From Vulcanisaeta sp. (GTDB taxonomy: Archaea; Thermoproteota; Thermoprotei; Thermoproteales; Thermocladiaceae): 48,365 bases of DNA. The position numbers and the translations under genes are program-made. This document shows positions 28,856 to 38,199 of the stretch, piece by piece. Location of the stretch: the NCBI GenBank assembly GCA_023256215.1, contig JAGDXB010000118.1:1-48365 (forward strand). The letters are read 5' to 3'. The first letter of the stretch is position 1. Every line of letters starts with the position of its first letter. A model generated the notes under the pieces. The model had not been told where the DNA came from. It did not search any database and saw only the letters and a program-made list of their open reading frames with translations.

Positions 28856-30274
28856 ATGGTTAACATTGGGGTCCTGAAGTTAAGGGGATCCATGCCTTAC
28901 TATGAGGAATTACCGTTTAATGTAATCGTTGATAAACCTAACATTATTAAGGACCTGGACGCGTTGATAATGCCGCCGGGCACACTCGTGGAGTCAAGGG
29001 TCCTAGAACGCTATGGCTGGTTAGGTAAGGAGGTTTGGGATTTCGTTGAGAGGGGTGGTTATGTCATTGGTGTGTGCTCTGGCGCTCAATTGCTATCTAG
29101 AAGCATTAACCTAAATGTCAGGGGAGTACCTGGGTATGTAAATGGTATCGGAATACTAGATATCTCCTTTGAGCCGCTGATAGTCACAGGGCCTGTTAGG
29201 GTTAAGGTAATTAATGAGTCCTGGGCCACGAAAGGCCTATTAAATAAGGAGTTAATTGGTTGGCAAGCCCATACATACGGTAAAATGGTAATCCAGGATC
29301 ATAATAATGTCCAGGTCGATGGGATCTCGATAATTTCCAGGTATAACTATAGAGATGCCATGATTGAAGCACCAACTCTGGTGTCTTCACGAAAATATCG
29401 TGTATTCGGTACGATGGTTCATGGGATATTAGGGCCAGAATCACCAATAGCTAGGAATATGTTTCGTGAACTAGACGTCCATGACGAGTCAATTAAGGAT
29501 TACTACAGGAAGGGTCAGGAGAGAGCATGGTTGCTGCGTAAGGATTCTAATTCGAAGGGTAATCCCAGGATAATCACCGTAGTCTCAACAATGACTGGTG
29601 AGGGAAAGACCTTGATAACAAGCGCCATTGCCCATTGCCTAAATGAGTCTGGTTATTACGTAGGTGTTGCAAAGCTTGGCGGCGATATAAGGGACCTACA
29701 CCCCAGTCTCTATATACTTAAGAGGCCATTCAAGCCCTGGATGAGTATTAAACTTAAGTGGAATTCTAAATCGCTGGGTTGGACATCTTGGCCCGACACC
29801 ATTAAAGAAGCAACTAGCCTAGGCATTGACTTCTTAATAGTCGAGGGCGTAATGGGGCTCTTAACAGGCTCATCAAGAGATGGAGGTGATGACCCATCAT
29901 CAACCCTAGGTTTCATTAGGCATGTAAATACTGACGTAGTATTGATAGCATCAGCGTCATATGACGGTGTTGAGGGTGCCCTATTTAGATTGAGGCATTA
30001 TGTCAATAAGTTAATAGAGCTCGATAGGAAGCCCATAATCGTAATATTAAATAACACGTACCACGGCGTTCACGAAGATGAGGAACTGAGGAAATTTAAT
30101 GCAGAGCTAAATGCATTATCAATATACTTCGTAACAATAAGCAACTTGGAATTATCATCAAAACCCGAGGAATTAATAGACCTAGGTGATTATGAAGAAG
30201 CCTCAGTAATAATATCAAGGAACATATGCAACAGTTTTACGTCCATTCTAAAGGCAATGAATTACCTCCGGTAA
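28856..30274 (+). CDS. CobB/CobQ-like glutamine amidotransferase fused N-terminally to a dethiobiotin-synthetase-like P-loop ATPase (inverted domain order)
   Basis: N-terminal half: GVCSGAQLL (nucleophile Cys), VFGTMVHGILGPESPIAR. C-terminal half: VVSTMTGEGKTLITSAIAHCL (P-loop), LIVEGVMGLLTG. Confidence 0.8.
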   Translation: MVNIGVLKLRGSMPYYEELPFNVIVDKPNIIKDLDALIMPPGTLVESRVLERYGWLGKEVWDFVERGGYVIGVCSGAQLLSRSINLNVRGVPGYVNGIGILDISFEPLIVTGPVRVKVINESWATKGLLNKELIGWQAHTYGKMVIQDHNNVQVDGISIISRYNYRDAMIEAPTLVSSRKYRVFGTMVHGILGPESPIARNMFRELDVHDESIKDYYRKGQERAWLLRKDSNSKGNPRIITVVSTMTGEGKTLITSAIAHCLNESGYYVGVAKLGGDIRDLHPSLYILKRPFKPWMSIKLKWNSKSLGWTSWPDTIKEATSLGIDFLIVEGVMGLLTGSSRDGGDDPSSTLGFIRHVNTDVVLIASASYDGVEGALFRLRHYVNKLIELDRKPIIVILNNTYHGVHEDEELRKFNAELNALSIYFVTISNLELSSKPEELIDLGDYEEASVIISRNICNSFTSILKAMNYLR

Positions 30275-30340
30275 AACGTAACCACTATCGCACATCCTCA
30301 TTCATACGGCAAAACCTACCTGAAATATATTTAATCCCTT

Positions 30341-31096
30341 TTATCTTACACCTATGCATAGTATAAACATTATAGAGATATAATCATTAATCCAATGAAC
30401 TACTATGTCCGGAATAACATTCCTCGTCAGTACGAATATAAACCCAGATATTATACCGTAGAGAAGGATGTACGCAAGGATAGTAACAACAGATAGGAGA
30501 TCATTAAGACCATAAACAGCCAGGTAAACTGGAACATGCGCTATCATAAAGTATACAGCACTGATCACTATCGCGGGTACTGAATTAAGAAGTGTTGCAT
30601 TGCCTTGCTTAGGCAATAATCTATTTAGCATGAACCCCCTAAACACTATCTCCTCACTTATGGCTATTGGAAATAGGGTATAGACGAGAAGTAGTATGTT
30701 TGTTAGGGAGATTTGAGGCAGCACAATAAGTGGCAATAAACCGCTTATTAAGAACCACGTGATGGCTAAGGCTATTACTAACGGTATAGTCATGGCGCCA
30801 AGCAATGGTTTCCATGAGAAACCAAGCTCTCTGCCCAAACCGCGAATCTTTCCGCGCCTAATCACTATCATAGCAATAATTACTAGGTAAAGATATGGAG
30901 CCAAATCACCAAGTAGGTACGTTGAGATGAGACTCACTGGATTGCTAATTGCGTTATTTAGTGTTTCGGTTATTGATGATGATATATCGTAATGAGAACC
31001 TGTCGATATGTACGGCATGTATGTCATAAGAACAGGCACCACTATAGCTATTAGCAGTATTGTCGGCCATACAACATCTCCTAGGTATTTACTCAT
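30341..31096 (-). CDS. CPBP-family (CAAX-type) intramembrane metalloprotease
   Basis: Multi-TM; AISEEIVFRGFMLNRLLP and later MIAHVPVY and HWINDY motifs. Confidence 0.85.
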   Translation of the reverse strand: MSKYLGDVVWPTILLIAIVVPVLMTYMPYISTGSHYDISSSITETLNNAISNPVSLISTYLLGDLAPYLYLVIIAMIVIRRGKIRGLGRELGFSWKPLLGAMTIPLVIALAITWFLISGLLPLIVLPQISLTNILLLVYTLFPIAISEEIVFRGFMLNRLLPKQGNATLLNSVPAIVISAVYFMIAHVPVYLAVYGLNDLLSVVTILAYILLYGIISGFIFVLTRNVIPDIVVHWINDYISIMFILCIGVR

Positions 31097-31216
31097 TACA
31101 TGGTCGGTTTAGTGATAATTAATAATTCCTACTCTCAAAGTATTGGTTATTGATAGTATCAAAAACAGCGAGACAGCGGTTTAATAAGTCAGTTAAATTA
31201 TTGATTTAATTGCATA

Positions 31217-33850
31217 ATGAGGAGGGAAAGCCGTAAAGAATTAGAGGAAGAGGAAGAGTTCGAGGAAGAAGAGGAACTTGAGAGTGAGGAAGTGGAGGAG
31301 GAAGGGGAGGAGGAGATTTCGATAAAGGCCGAGACACCACAAAATACGCCGCCCTCGATAGTACTTACCGTAACGTATGATGGCAAGGTAGGTAAGGCCC
31401 TTGTTAAGCTATATGACCCGGTCAATGATAGGGTGTATTTCTGGTATGATAATACGGGTCATAAACCCTATTTAATAACGAATGTCAGGCCTGAGGAATT
31501 GATTACAAAGTTCACTAAGGTAATACTTCATCCAGGATTTAGCCATATAGAGGTTGTGGAGAAGTACGATTCGCTAAACGATAGGAGGGTAGTCCTTACG
31601 AAGATAAATGCCAAGGACCCACTTAGTATTGGTGGTAAGTCCGACTCAATAAGGGAATTATTACCAAAGACCTGGGAATCAAAAATTAGGTACCATCTAT
31701 GCTACATTTATGATAATGAGATCGTGCCAGGCATGTTCTACAAAATTGAGGATGGAAAACTGGTTCCAGTACCCATAGAGATACCCGCTGAGATCGAGGA
31801 TTTCATAAAGAAACTTTATTCTAACGATAATGACTTTCTCGAGGAGGCCAGGAGGTGGATACCGCTATTTCAAGCCCCTGTCCCAAATATAAAGAGGCTG
31901 TCCCTCGATATTGAGGTATTCACACCTCAGGAGAATAGGGTACCGAACCCTAAGGAGGCTAATTACGAGATTATATCCATAGGGCTTGCCGGCAGTGATG
32001 GGTTAAGAAAGGTACTGGTGCTCAGAAGGCCTGACATGGAGTTGAAGCCCGAGGACTTAGAGGATCTCATGTATGATGATGTTGAGGTAGAGTTCTTCGA
32101 TAGTGAGTATGACATGCTTAAGGAACTATTCTCAATAATTCTTCAGTACCCAATCTTAATAACATTCAATGGTGATAATTTCGACCTTCCGTACATATAC
32201 CACAGGGCCTTAAAGCTTGGTTTTAGGAAGGAGGAAATACCGATAACTATAAGGAGGGATGAGGCATCAATAGCCCTTGGCATCCATATAGATTTGTATA
32301 AGTTCTTCAATATTAGGGCAATCGAGGTATACGCATTTGGCGGTAAGTATAGGGGCATGGATAGGACCTTGGACACCATAGCCCATGCAATAGTTGGTAT
32401 GTCAAAGCTGAGTAGGGATAAGGTCGTTTCACAGATGAGTTATGTGGAGTTGATAAATTACAACTTTAGAGATGCGTTTTTGGGGCTTTATCTAACTACC
32501 TATGATAACAATCTAGTGCTTAAACTAATAATACTAATGTCAAGGATCTCAAAGACCCCACCCAACGACTTAGTTAGAAGCCAGATATCGGCTTGGATTA
32601 GAAACATGCTTTATTATGAACATAGGAGGAGGGGTTGGTTAATACCTGAGAAGGAGGATATCATAAAGGCTAAGGGCGAGGTTGCGACTAAGGCTATCAT
32701 TAAGGGTAAGAAGTACGCAGGAGCCATAGTACTAGACCCAATGCCTGGCATATTCCCCAATGTCTACGTCCTCGACTTCGCAAGCATGTACCCCTCAGTC
32801 ATTAAGCGCTGGAATATTTCCTATGAGACTGTTAAATGCCCAAACGAGAAAGAGATCAATAATAAACCCATACCAGAACTGCCTCACTGGGTGTGTAACG
32901 ATAGAAGGGGATTAACAGCCCTAATAGTCGGTTTACTCAGGGATTTAAGGGCATACGTATATAAGAAACTAGCGAAGACAGCACCAAGTGATTTACTAAA
33001 GAGTTACTACAACGTTGTACAGAGCGCATTGAAAGTATTCATCAACGCATCGTATGGAGTACTTGGAGCCGAAATATTCCAGCTATACTGCCCACCAGCC
33101 GCTGAATTAACAACCGCGCTTGCCAGGTACGTGTTATCCAAGACAGTGCTAAAGGCGGTGGAGCTAGGTTTAGTACCTATTTATGGAGATACCGACAGTC
33201 TCTTCATCTGGAACCCGAGCGAGGAGAAGCTTAAGGAATTAATTGAGTGGGTCGAGAAGGAATTCGGCATTGAGATAGAACTCGACAAAGTCTATAAATT
33301 AGTTGCAATGAGCGGCAGGAAGAAGAACTACGTGGGAATACTTAAGAGTGGCGAACTTGACATAAAGGGCTTGGTCGGTAAGAAACGCAACACACCCGAC
33401 TTCGCTAAGGATGCGTTTAATGACGTGCTTAGCCTACTCTCTGATATACAGGGCCTTGAGGATGTCGGTAAGGTGGTTGAGGAGGTTAGGAGTAGGGTAA
33501 GGGATTACTATAGAAGGCTTCAGAGGAGAGAAATACCACTTAATAAACTCGCCATTAGAACAGCACTTACGAAACCCCTCGAATCATACGTAAAGAATAC
33601 TCCTCAGCACGTAAAGGCTGCATTACAGCTAAAGAACCTGGGTTACAAGATTGGGCCTGGCGATATAATAATTTACGTAAAGACCACAGGTAAGGATGGC
33701 GTTAAGCCAATACAGTTGGCTAGGATAGACGAGATAGATCCTAATAAATACATCGAGTACTTAAGGACATCACTAGAACAGGTTCTTGATGCCTTTGGAA
33801 TAGAGTTCGAAAGTATTATGGGCTCGTCAATAATAGATAATTATTCGTAA
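31217..33850 (+). CDS. polB1: Family B DNA polymerase, crenarchaeal PolB1 (Dpo1) type, with Glu-rich N-terminal extension
   Basis: LSLDIEVFTP (Exo I), FNGDNFDLPYIY, DFASMYPSVIKRWNISYETV (motif A), KVFINASYGVLGAE, YGDTDSLF (motif C), SGRKKNYVGILKSGELDIKGLVGKKRNTPDF, NTPQHVKAALQL. Confidence 0.96.
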   Translation: MRRESRKELEEEEEFEEEEELESEEVEEEGEEEISIKAETPQNTPPSIVLTVTYDGKVGKALVKLYDPVNDRVYFWYDNTGHKPYLITNVRPEELITKFTKVILHPGFSHIEVVEKYDSLNDRRVVLTKINAKDPLSIGGKSDSIRELLPKTWESKIRYHLCYIYDNEIVPGMFYKIEDGKLVPVPIEIPAEIEDFIKKLYSNDNDFLEEARRWIPLFQAPVPNIKRLSLDIEVFTPQENRVPNPKEANYEIISIGLAGSDGLRKVLVLRRPDMELKPEDLEDLMYDDVEVEFFDSEYDMLKELFSIILQYPILITFNGDNFDLPYIYHRALKLGFRKEEIPITIRRDEASIALGIHIDLYKFFNIRAIEVYAFGGKYRGMDRTLDTIAHAIVGMSKLSRDKVVSQMSYVELINYNFRDAFLGLYLTTYDNNLVLKLIILMSRISKTPPNDLVRSQISAWIRNMLYYEHRRRGWLIPEKEDIIKAKGEVATKAIIKGKKYAGAIVLDPMPGIFPNVYVLDFASMYPSVIKRWNISYETVKCPNEKEINNKPIPELPHWVCNDRRGLTALIVGLLRDLRAYVYKKLAKTAPSDLLKSYYNVVQSALKVFINASYGVLGAEIFQLYCPPAAELTTALARYVLSKTVLKAVELGLVPIYGDTDSLFIWNPSEEKLKELIEWVEKEFGIEIELDKVYKLVAMSGRKKNYVGILKSGELDIKGLVGKKRNTPDFAKDAFNDVLSLLSDIQGLEDVGKVVEEVRSRVRDYYRRLQRREIPLNKLAIRTALTKPLESYVKNTPQHVKAALQLKNLGYKIGPGDIIIYVKTTGKDGVKPIQLARIDEIDPNKYIEYLRTSLEQVLDAFGIEFESIMGSSIIDNYS

Positions 33851-33855
33851 TAAAA

Positions 33856-34293
33856 TCATTCCTCAAGGAACTCCTCTCCCTCACCCTCCTCAGGTGTTAA
33901 TGATGTTAATATATTGTTTATGACTTGATTTATAGCGTCATCATTTATATACGGCATAATAACGACGAATTTGTCGGCCTCCATATCCTCACCCATCCAC
34001 CTATTACTATAGATGATCTCGTAGGTAGGTATCTCAACTTCAGCCTTATTACCAACCCTCTTAACACCGAATTTCTCAACCCTCTTATAAAGCTCCTTAC
34101 TCAATGGAAGGCTTAAATTGATGGTTTGGGGAACCTTAAGGACTATGAAGTCTGACTCATCTGGATTCCACTGATCTAACAACTTCTTAACGTAGCTCTT
34201 CACGGCATCAGCCAAGCTAGTCTTAACGATCTCCTTATTGGCAATATTCTTATTCTCCACGTAAACAACCACATTCTCCATCTCTTCGGGCAT
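33856..34293 (-). CDS. Conserved crenarchaeal hypothetical protein, possibly DUF2286-like
   Basis: QWNPDESDFIVLKVPQTINLSLPLSKELYKRVEKFGVKRVGNKAEVEIPTYEIIYSN; acidic C-terminus EEGEGEEFLEE. Family name from memory. Ends 5 nt from the polB1 stop, convergent. Confidence 0.6.
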   Translation of the reverse strand: MPEEMENVVVYVENKNIANKEIVKTSLADAVKSYVKKLLDQWNPDESDFIVLKVPQTINLSLPLSKELYKRVEKFGVKRVGNKAEVEIPTYEIIYSNRWMGEDMEADKFVVIMPYINDDAINQVINNILTSLTPEEGEGEEFLEE

Positions 34294-34407
34294 AGCCTGA
34301 ATAAACAGGCTGGGAATTGATTAATAAAAATTGCGTTAATAAGGAAATAACGAAGCACCAAGTAAAAAGACAAGCATTCCCCCATTGAGTAGGGATGGTA
34401 TAGATAT

Positions 34408-35043
34408 TCAATTATTTATTGACCTCGTGACGATGATTATCCTCTCTATAGCCGTAACATTCGTCAATACGGCAAGTACTAAAAGGCCGTACAGTATTAC
34501 AAAACCCTTATCCACTATTATGAATAGAAGAAGAATCAACAAAATTATGATTAACCTCTCCTCCCTCTCAAGAAGTCCAACACCCATCATCTTAACACCC
34601 AGGGCCTCAGCCCTGGCCCTCGCATAACTAGTCATTAACGATCCCAATATTGCTAATAGTAAAAATACCGTACTTAGAAAATCGCCATTATACATTAACC
34701 AAAGATCAAGCAGGGCTATGAAATCCACATACCTATCCAGCGTAGAATCTAAAAAGGCACCAAGCTTAGACGACCTGCCCCAATACCTAGCAACTAAACC
34801 ATCAAGCATATCAAAACCGCTGGCCAACACCAATAATATGAACACTAATATGTAAGCCAAATGTTCATGCGTAATCACCAGGTAGGGTGTTGGTAATGTA
34901 ATTATTAGCGATCCGATAGTTAAAGCATTAGGATTTCTGGGTAGAACTTTCGCTAAGCCTCTCTCAAGGAGTGTCTTTCCAACTCTTTCTATCCTATCCT
35001 TAAGTTTGCCGAGAACCACAGTCAACACCGCAGTTAAAGACAT
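34408..35043 (-). CDS. CDP-alcohol phosphatidyltransferase
   Basis: DMLDGLVARYWGRSSKLGAFLDSTLDRYVD (CDP-AP signature DG..AR......G...D...D). Confidence 0.93.
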   Translation of the reverse strand: MSLTAVLTVVLGKLKDRIERVGKTLLERGLAKVLPRNPNALTIGSLIITLPTPYLVITHEHLAYILVFILLVLASGFDMLDGLVARYWGRSSKLGAFLDSTLDRYVDFIALLDLWLMYNGDFLSTVFLLLAILGSLMTSYARARAEALGVKMMGVGLLEREERLIIILLILLLFIIVDKGFVILYGLLVLAVLTNVTAIERIIIVTRSINN

Positions 35044-35341
35044 CCTTAAGTATTGAGGATATGAAATCCCTAGCCTTTAACCATAGATCAAGAACCCCAG
35101 GCCTTAACCTATACATCTTTGATTCACCACTCATGAAGGTCTCTATCAAACCGTCTCTCTCCATTTTGTATAAAACTACGTAAACACCTACGTTCGTAAC
35201 ATTAATCCTAAAACGTTCTCTAACCTCCCTGGCTATTTCATAACCATACATGGGCCTTTCCATCAATAGTTTAACTATGTATATCCAGAGGTTCTCCTTA
35301 GTAAGTTTGCTTATTAGTCTATCGAGGGCCTTTTGACTCAT
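35000..35341 (-). CDS. PadR-family winged-helix transcriptional regulator
   Basis: LWIYIVKLLMERPMYGYEIAREVRERFRINVTNVGVYVVLYKMERDGLI. Confidence 0.88.
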   Translation of the reverse strand: MSQKALDRLISKLTKENLWIYIVKLLMERPMYGYEIAREVRERFRINVTNVGVYVVLYKMERDGLIETFMSGESKMYRLRPGVLDLWLKARDFISSILKDVFNCGVDCGSRQT

Positions 35342-35476
35342 GGAGATTACAAGGTATCACTGCAATAAACAATTATTTAAAGGGTTATCCCATACTGCCG
35401 TGATTTAAGGACTATAGATCCGTGTTACATAAGCCAATAGAGAAAGATTTAATAACCCACCATTTACATAGTCTCG

Positions 35477-36742
35477 ATGTCACTAAAGGGAGCTACATTC
35501 CTAGAAAGTGTCCTACAAACTCTAAAGAGAGCTACAGAGTTAGGAGGATATCCTCAGGAGGTCTATGAAATTCTAAGTAGACCTCAAAGAATAATAACAG
35601 TAAACATACCCGTAAGAATGGATAACGGAAAAATACAAGTGTTCACGGGTTACAGAGTACAGCACAACAACGCCCTAGGGCCCTACAAGGGCGGTATAAG
35701 GTTCCATCCAGAGGTTACTCTTGAGGAGGATATAGCGTTGGCTACGGTTATGACTTTCAAAAACGCACTTAACGGCTTACCGTATGGCGGCGGTAAGGGC
35801 GCCGTTGCCGTTGATTATAAGAAGCTAAGCAAGAGAGAACTAGAGGAACTAAGCAGAGGATATGCAAGGGCATTGGCACCCTTCATAGGTCCTGAGACCG
35901 ATATACCAGCACCTGACGTCGGTACTGACCCACAGATAATGGCTTGGATGGTTGATGAGTACAGCAAAATAGCAGGTCACAACGTACCTGGCGTATTCAC
36001 AGCAAAGCCAGTGATATTATGGGGCAACCCGGTTAGGGAGTATTCCACAGGTTTTGGCGTAGCTGTATGGGCTAGGGAAGCAGCTAAGAAGTTATGGGGC
36101 GGTCTCGAGGGCAAGACGGTGGCTGTCCAGGGATTTGGTAATGTTGGTTATTGGGGAGCATACTGGTTGGAGAAGATGGGCGCTAGGGTCGTTGCAGTAA
36201 CGGACAGTAAGGGTGGAGTCTATAACCCGAACGGCCTTAACTTAACGGAGGTTAAGGCTGTTAAGGATAAGACGGGTACGGTCATGAACTACGACGCCCC
36301 AGGAACTAGGAAGATAACGAATGACGAGGTACTTGAATTACCGGTCGATGTATTGGTACCTGCCGCACTAGAGAATGTAATACACAGGGGCAACGCTAAT
36401 AACATAAAGGCTAAGCTAATAGTTGAGGGCGCCAATGGACCAACAACAGCCGATGCAGAGCAGATACTCCATAAGAAGGGCATTTGGGTATTACCCGACC
36501 TGGCGGCCAATGCTGGTGGCGTCGTCATGTCATACCTAGAGTGGGTCGAGAACCTACAGTGGTACTTCTGGGATGAGGAAGAGACGAGGAATAGACTAGA
36601 GAGAATACTACTTGACACGTTTAACAGGGTAATGAATAGATGGAATAAGTTAGGTACGAGCCAGGTAACAATAAGGGAGGCTGCCTACGTAGAAGCCGTA
36701 GACAGGATATACAACGCAATGAAGGTTAGGGGCTGGATCTAA
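35477..36742 (+). CDS. gdhA: Glutamate dehydrogenase
   Basis: [69 protein letters not shown]. Confidence 0.97.
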   Translation: MSLKGATFLESVLQTLKRATELGGYPQEVYEILSRPQRIITVNIPVRMDNGKIQVFTGYRVQHNNALGPYKGGIRFHPEVTLEEDIALATVMTFKNALNGLPYGGGKGAVAVDYKKLSKRELEELSRGYARALAPFIGPETDIPAPDVGTDPQIMAWMVDEYSKIAGHNVPGVFTAKPVILWGNPVREYSTGFGVAVWAREAAKKLWGGLEGKTVAVQGFGNVGYWGAYWLEKMGARVVAVTDSKGGVYNPNGLNLTEVKAVKDKTGTVMNYDAPGTRKITNDEVLELPVDVLVPAALENVIHRGNANNIKAKLIVEGANGPTTADAEQILHKKGIWVLPDLAANAGGVVMSYLEWVENLQWYFWDEEETRNRLERILLDTFNRVMNRWNKLGTSQVTIREAAYVEAVDRIYNAMKVRGWI

Positions 36743-36757
36743 GGCCTAATTAACAAA

Positions 36758-37084
36758 TCATAGCTTTAAATACACCCAACCCTCGCTCTCTTTCTTCACA
36801 ATCTCCGCAACACCTGCATTCACAATGACGGCGCCATTAATTAAATCCTCCTCTCTAATACCCCTATCTCTCATGGAATTCCTGCAGGCTGCCACAATAA
36901 CTCCTCGCTTAATTAAATCCTCAATATCACGTTCGAAGGAATTACCCTTAACCACAGCCGTAATTGCTGATTGATGAAAGACAACCTCAAGTTCAAGGTC
37001 GGGTATCTCGTTTAATAAATTTCTGATTGATTTTAGGGACTGAGTCATATTACTAATGTCGGATACCTGCACTATAACCTTCAT
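36758..37084 (-). CDS. DsrE-family protein
   Basis: MKVIVQVSD...LEVVFHQSAITAVVKGN...GVIVAACRNSMRDRGI...AVIVNAGVAEIVKKESEGWVYLKL; ORF extends to 37099, MKV start at 37084 more likely. Confidence 0.8.
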   Translation of the reverse strand: MKVIVQVSDISNMTQSLKSIRNLLNEIPDLELEVVFHQSAITAVVKGNSFERDIEDLIKRGVIVAACRNSMRDRGIREEDLINGAVIVNAGVAEIVKKESEGWVYLKL

Positions 37085-37190
37085 GGCCATGGTAATCAAT
37101 AGGCACTTACTGTCCCTTAAAAATTAAGATTACTCAGCAATGCAGGCTTAGATAATTAGAAAATTTAGAAAATAAGGAATTTAATTCACC

Positions 37191-37937
37191 ATGAATAAAA
37201 CACGTGTGAGCGTAGACATATCATTGCCTGGGTTTAACGTAATAACGGATATCAAGGGAGATTTATCAGGCGTGAAGATATCCATGGCGGGAAATCAATG
37301 GTTCGTAATAGACGAATTAATGCAGTACCTAAATTCACAGGGTTTCAGTGCGTACGTTGAAACAATACCACCAGGATTGGTAAGGGAGAGGGCACTGGGT
37401 AAAGCCCTCAGGGTTGGTAATCTAGTCATTGACGTTAAGCCTGAGATAGTGTCGTTACCACCGCAGATGCTTCAAGGACTTAGTATCAATGATTACTTTG
37501 AATACGTCGAGAATGACCTAGCCATAGTGTACATAGGGTCACCGATTAAGGACTGGTGTGAATTAAGGGATAAGAGGGTGGCAATACCAAACCCGGTAAC
37601 CGAGGGCATTGGCGCATTATTTAGGGATCTCTACAATGAATACTGCGGCGATTACCTTGAATTCGTAAGTAAAGGCAATGTTTACATAACGAAGATACAC
37701 CACAGAGAAATACCGCAATTATTAAGCCAAGGCCTAATAGACGCAGGAGTCATGTGGACAACCGAAGCAAACTACTGGAATTATCCGCACATAACACCTG
37801 CTAAAAACAAGAAAGGAAGACTGGCCTTCGCATTAATGCCATGGGCAAGTAAGGAAGCCAGGGAACTATATAACCAATTAAGAAAGGATGAGGTAAAAAG
37901 GATTTACGAGAAGTACGGCTTCAAATGGATAGCATGA
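37191..37937 (+). CDS. Periplasmic-binding-protein-fold protein without signal peptide (possibly DUF3834-like)
   Basis: VKISMAGNQWFVIDELMQYLNSQGF...CELRDKRVAIPNPVTEGIGALFRDLYNEYCG...LLSQGLIDAGVMWTTEANYW resembles ABC substrate-binding domains; N-terminus MNKTRVSVDISLPGFNVITD is not a signal sequence. Confidence 0.55.
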   Translation: MNKTRVSVDISLPGFNVITDIKGDLSGVKISMAGNQWFVIDELMQYLNSQGFSAYVETIPPGLVRERALGKALRVGNLVIDVKPEIVSLPPQMLQGLSINDYFEYVENDLAIVYIGSPIKDWCELRDKRVAIPNPVTEGIGALFRDLYNEYCGDYLEFVSKGNVYITKIHHREIPQLLSQGLIDAGVMWTTEANYWNYPHITPAKNKKGRLAFALMPWASKEARELYNQLRKDEVKRIYEKYGFKWIA

Positions 37938-38053
37938 GAAACCAGAGAACAAAACCTATAGTGATACCGTCAGCTTAACATTTCATAGAAACAACCCATC
38001 AATTTATAACGTATTTAAAGACAAAACACAAAAGAGAAAATGAACGTTTTGGC

Positions 38054-38143
38054 GCCACCGCCGGGATTTGAACCCGGGACTTCCGCCCCACGAGGGCCTA
38101 CGGGTTAACAGCCCGCCGCTCTACCGGGCTGAGCTACGGTGGC
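38054..38143 (-). tRNA. tRNA-Asn (anticodon GUU), containing a 17-nt intron at 38081..38097
   Basis: Reverse complement GCCACCG-TA-GCTC-AGCCCGGTA-GAGC-G-GCGGG-CTGTTAA-CCCGT-AG[gccctcgtggggcggaa]GTC-CCGGG-TTCAAAT-CCCGG-CGGTGGC. Acceptor, D, anticodon and T stems all pair. Confidence 0.93.
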
Positions 38144-38199
38144 ATGTAACCAATATATGCGTGGTTTTTATGTTTTTCTGATTTTATGAATTGGCATTA

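Noticed and set aside
31198-31425. Ser-rich 75-aa minus-strand ORF
   Set aside because: Direct antisense of the GAG/GAA-rich stretch encoding the PolB1 Glu tail; an artefact of low complexity.
38054-38143. Reading this tRNA as class II (Leu/Ser) because of its long variable region
   Set aside because: The only consistent anticodon stem gives GUU; Leu or Ser anticodons break the stem. Intron removal restores a standard Asn tRNA.
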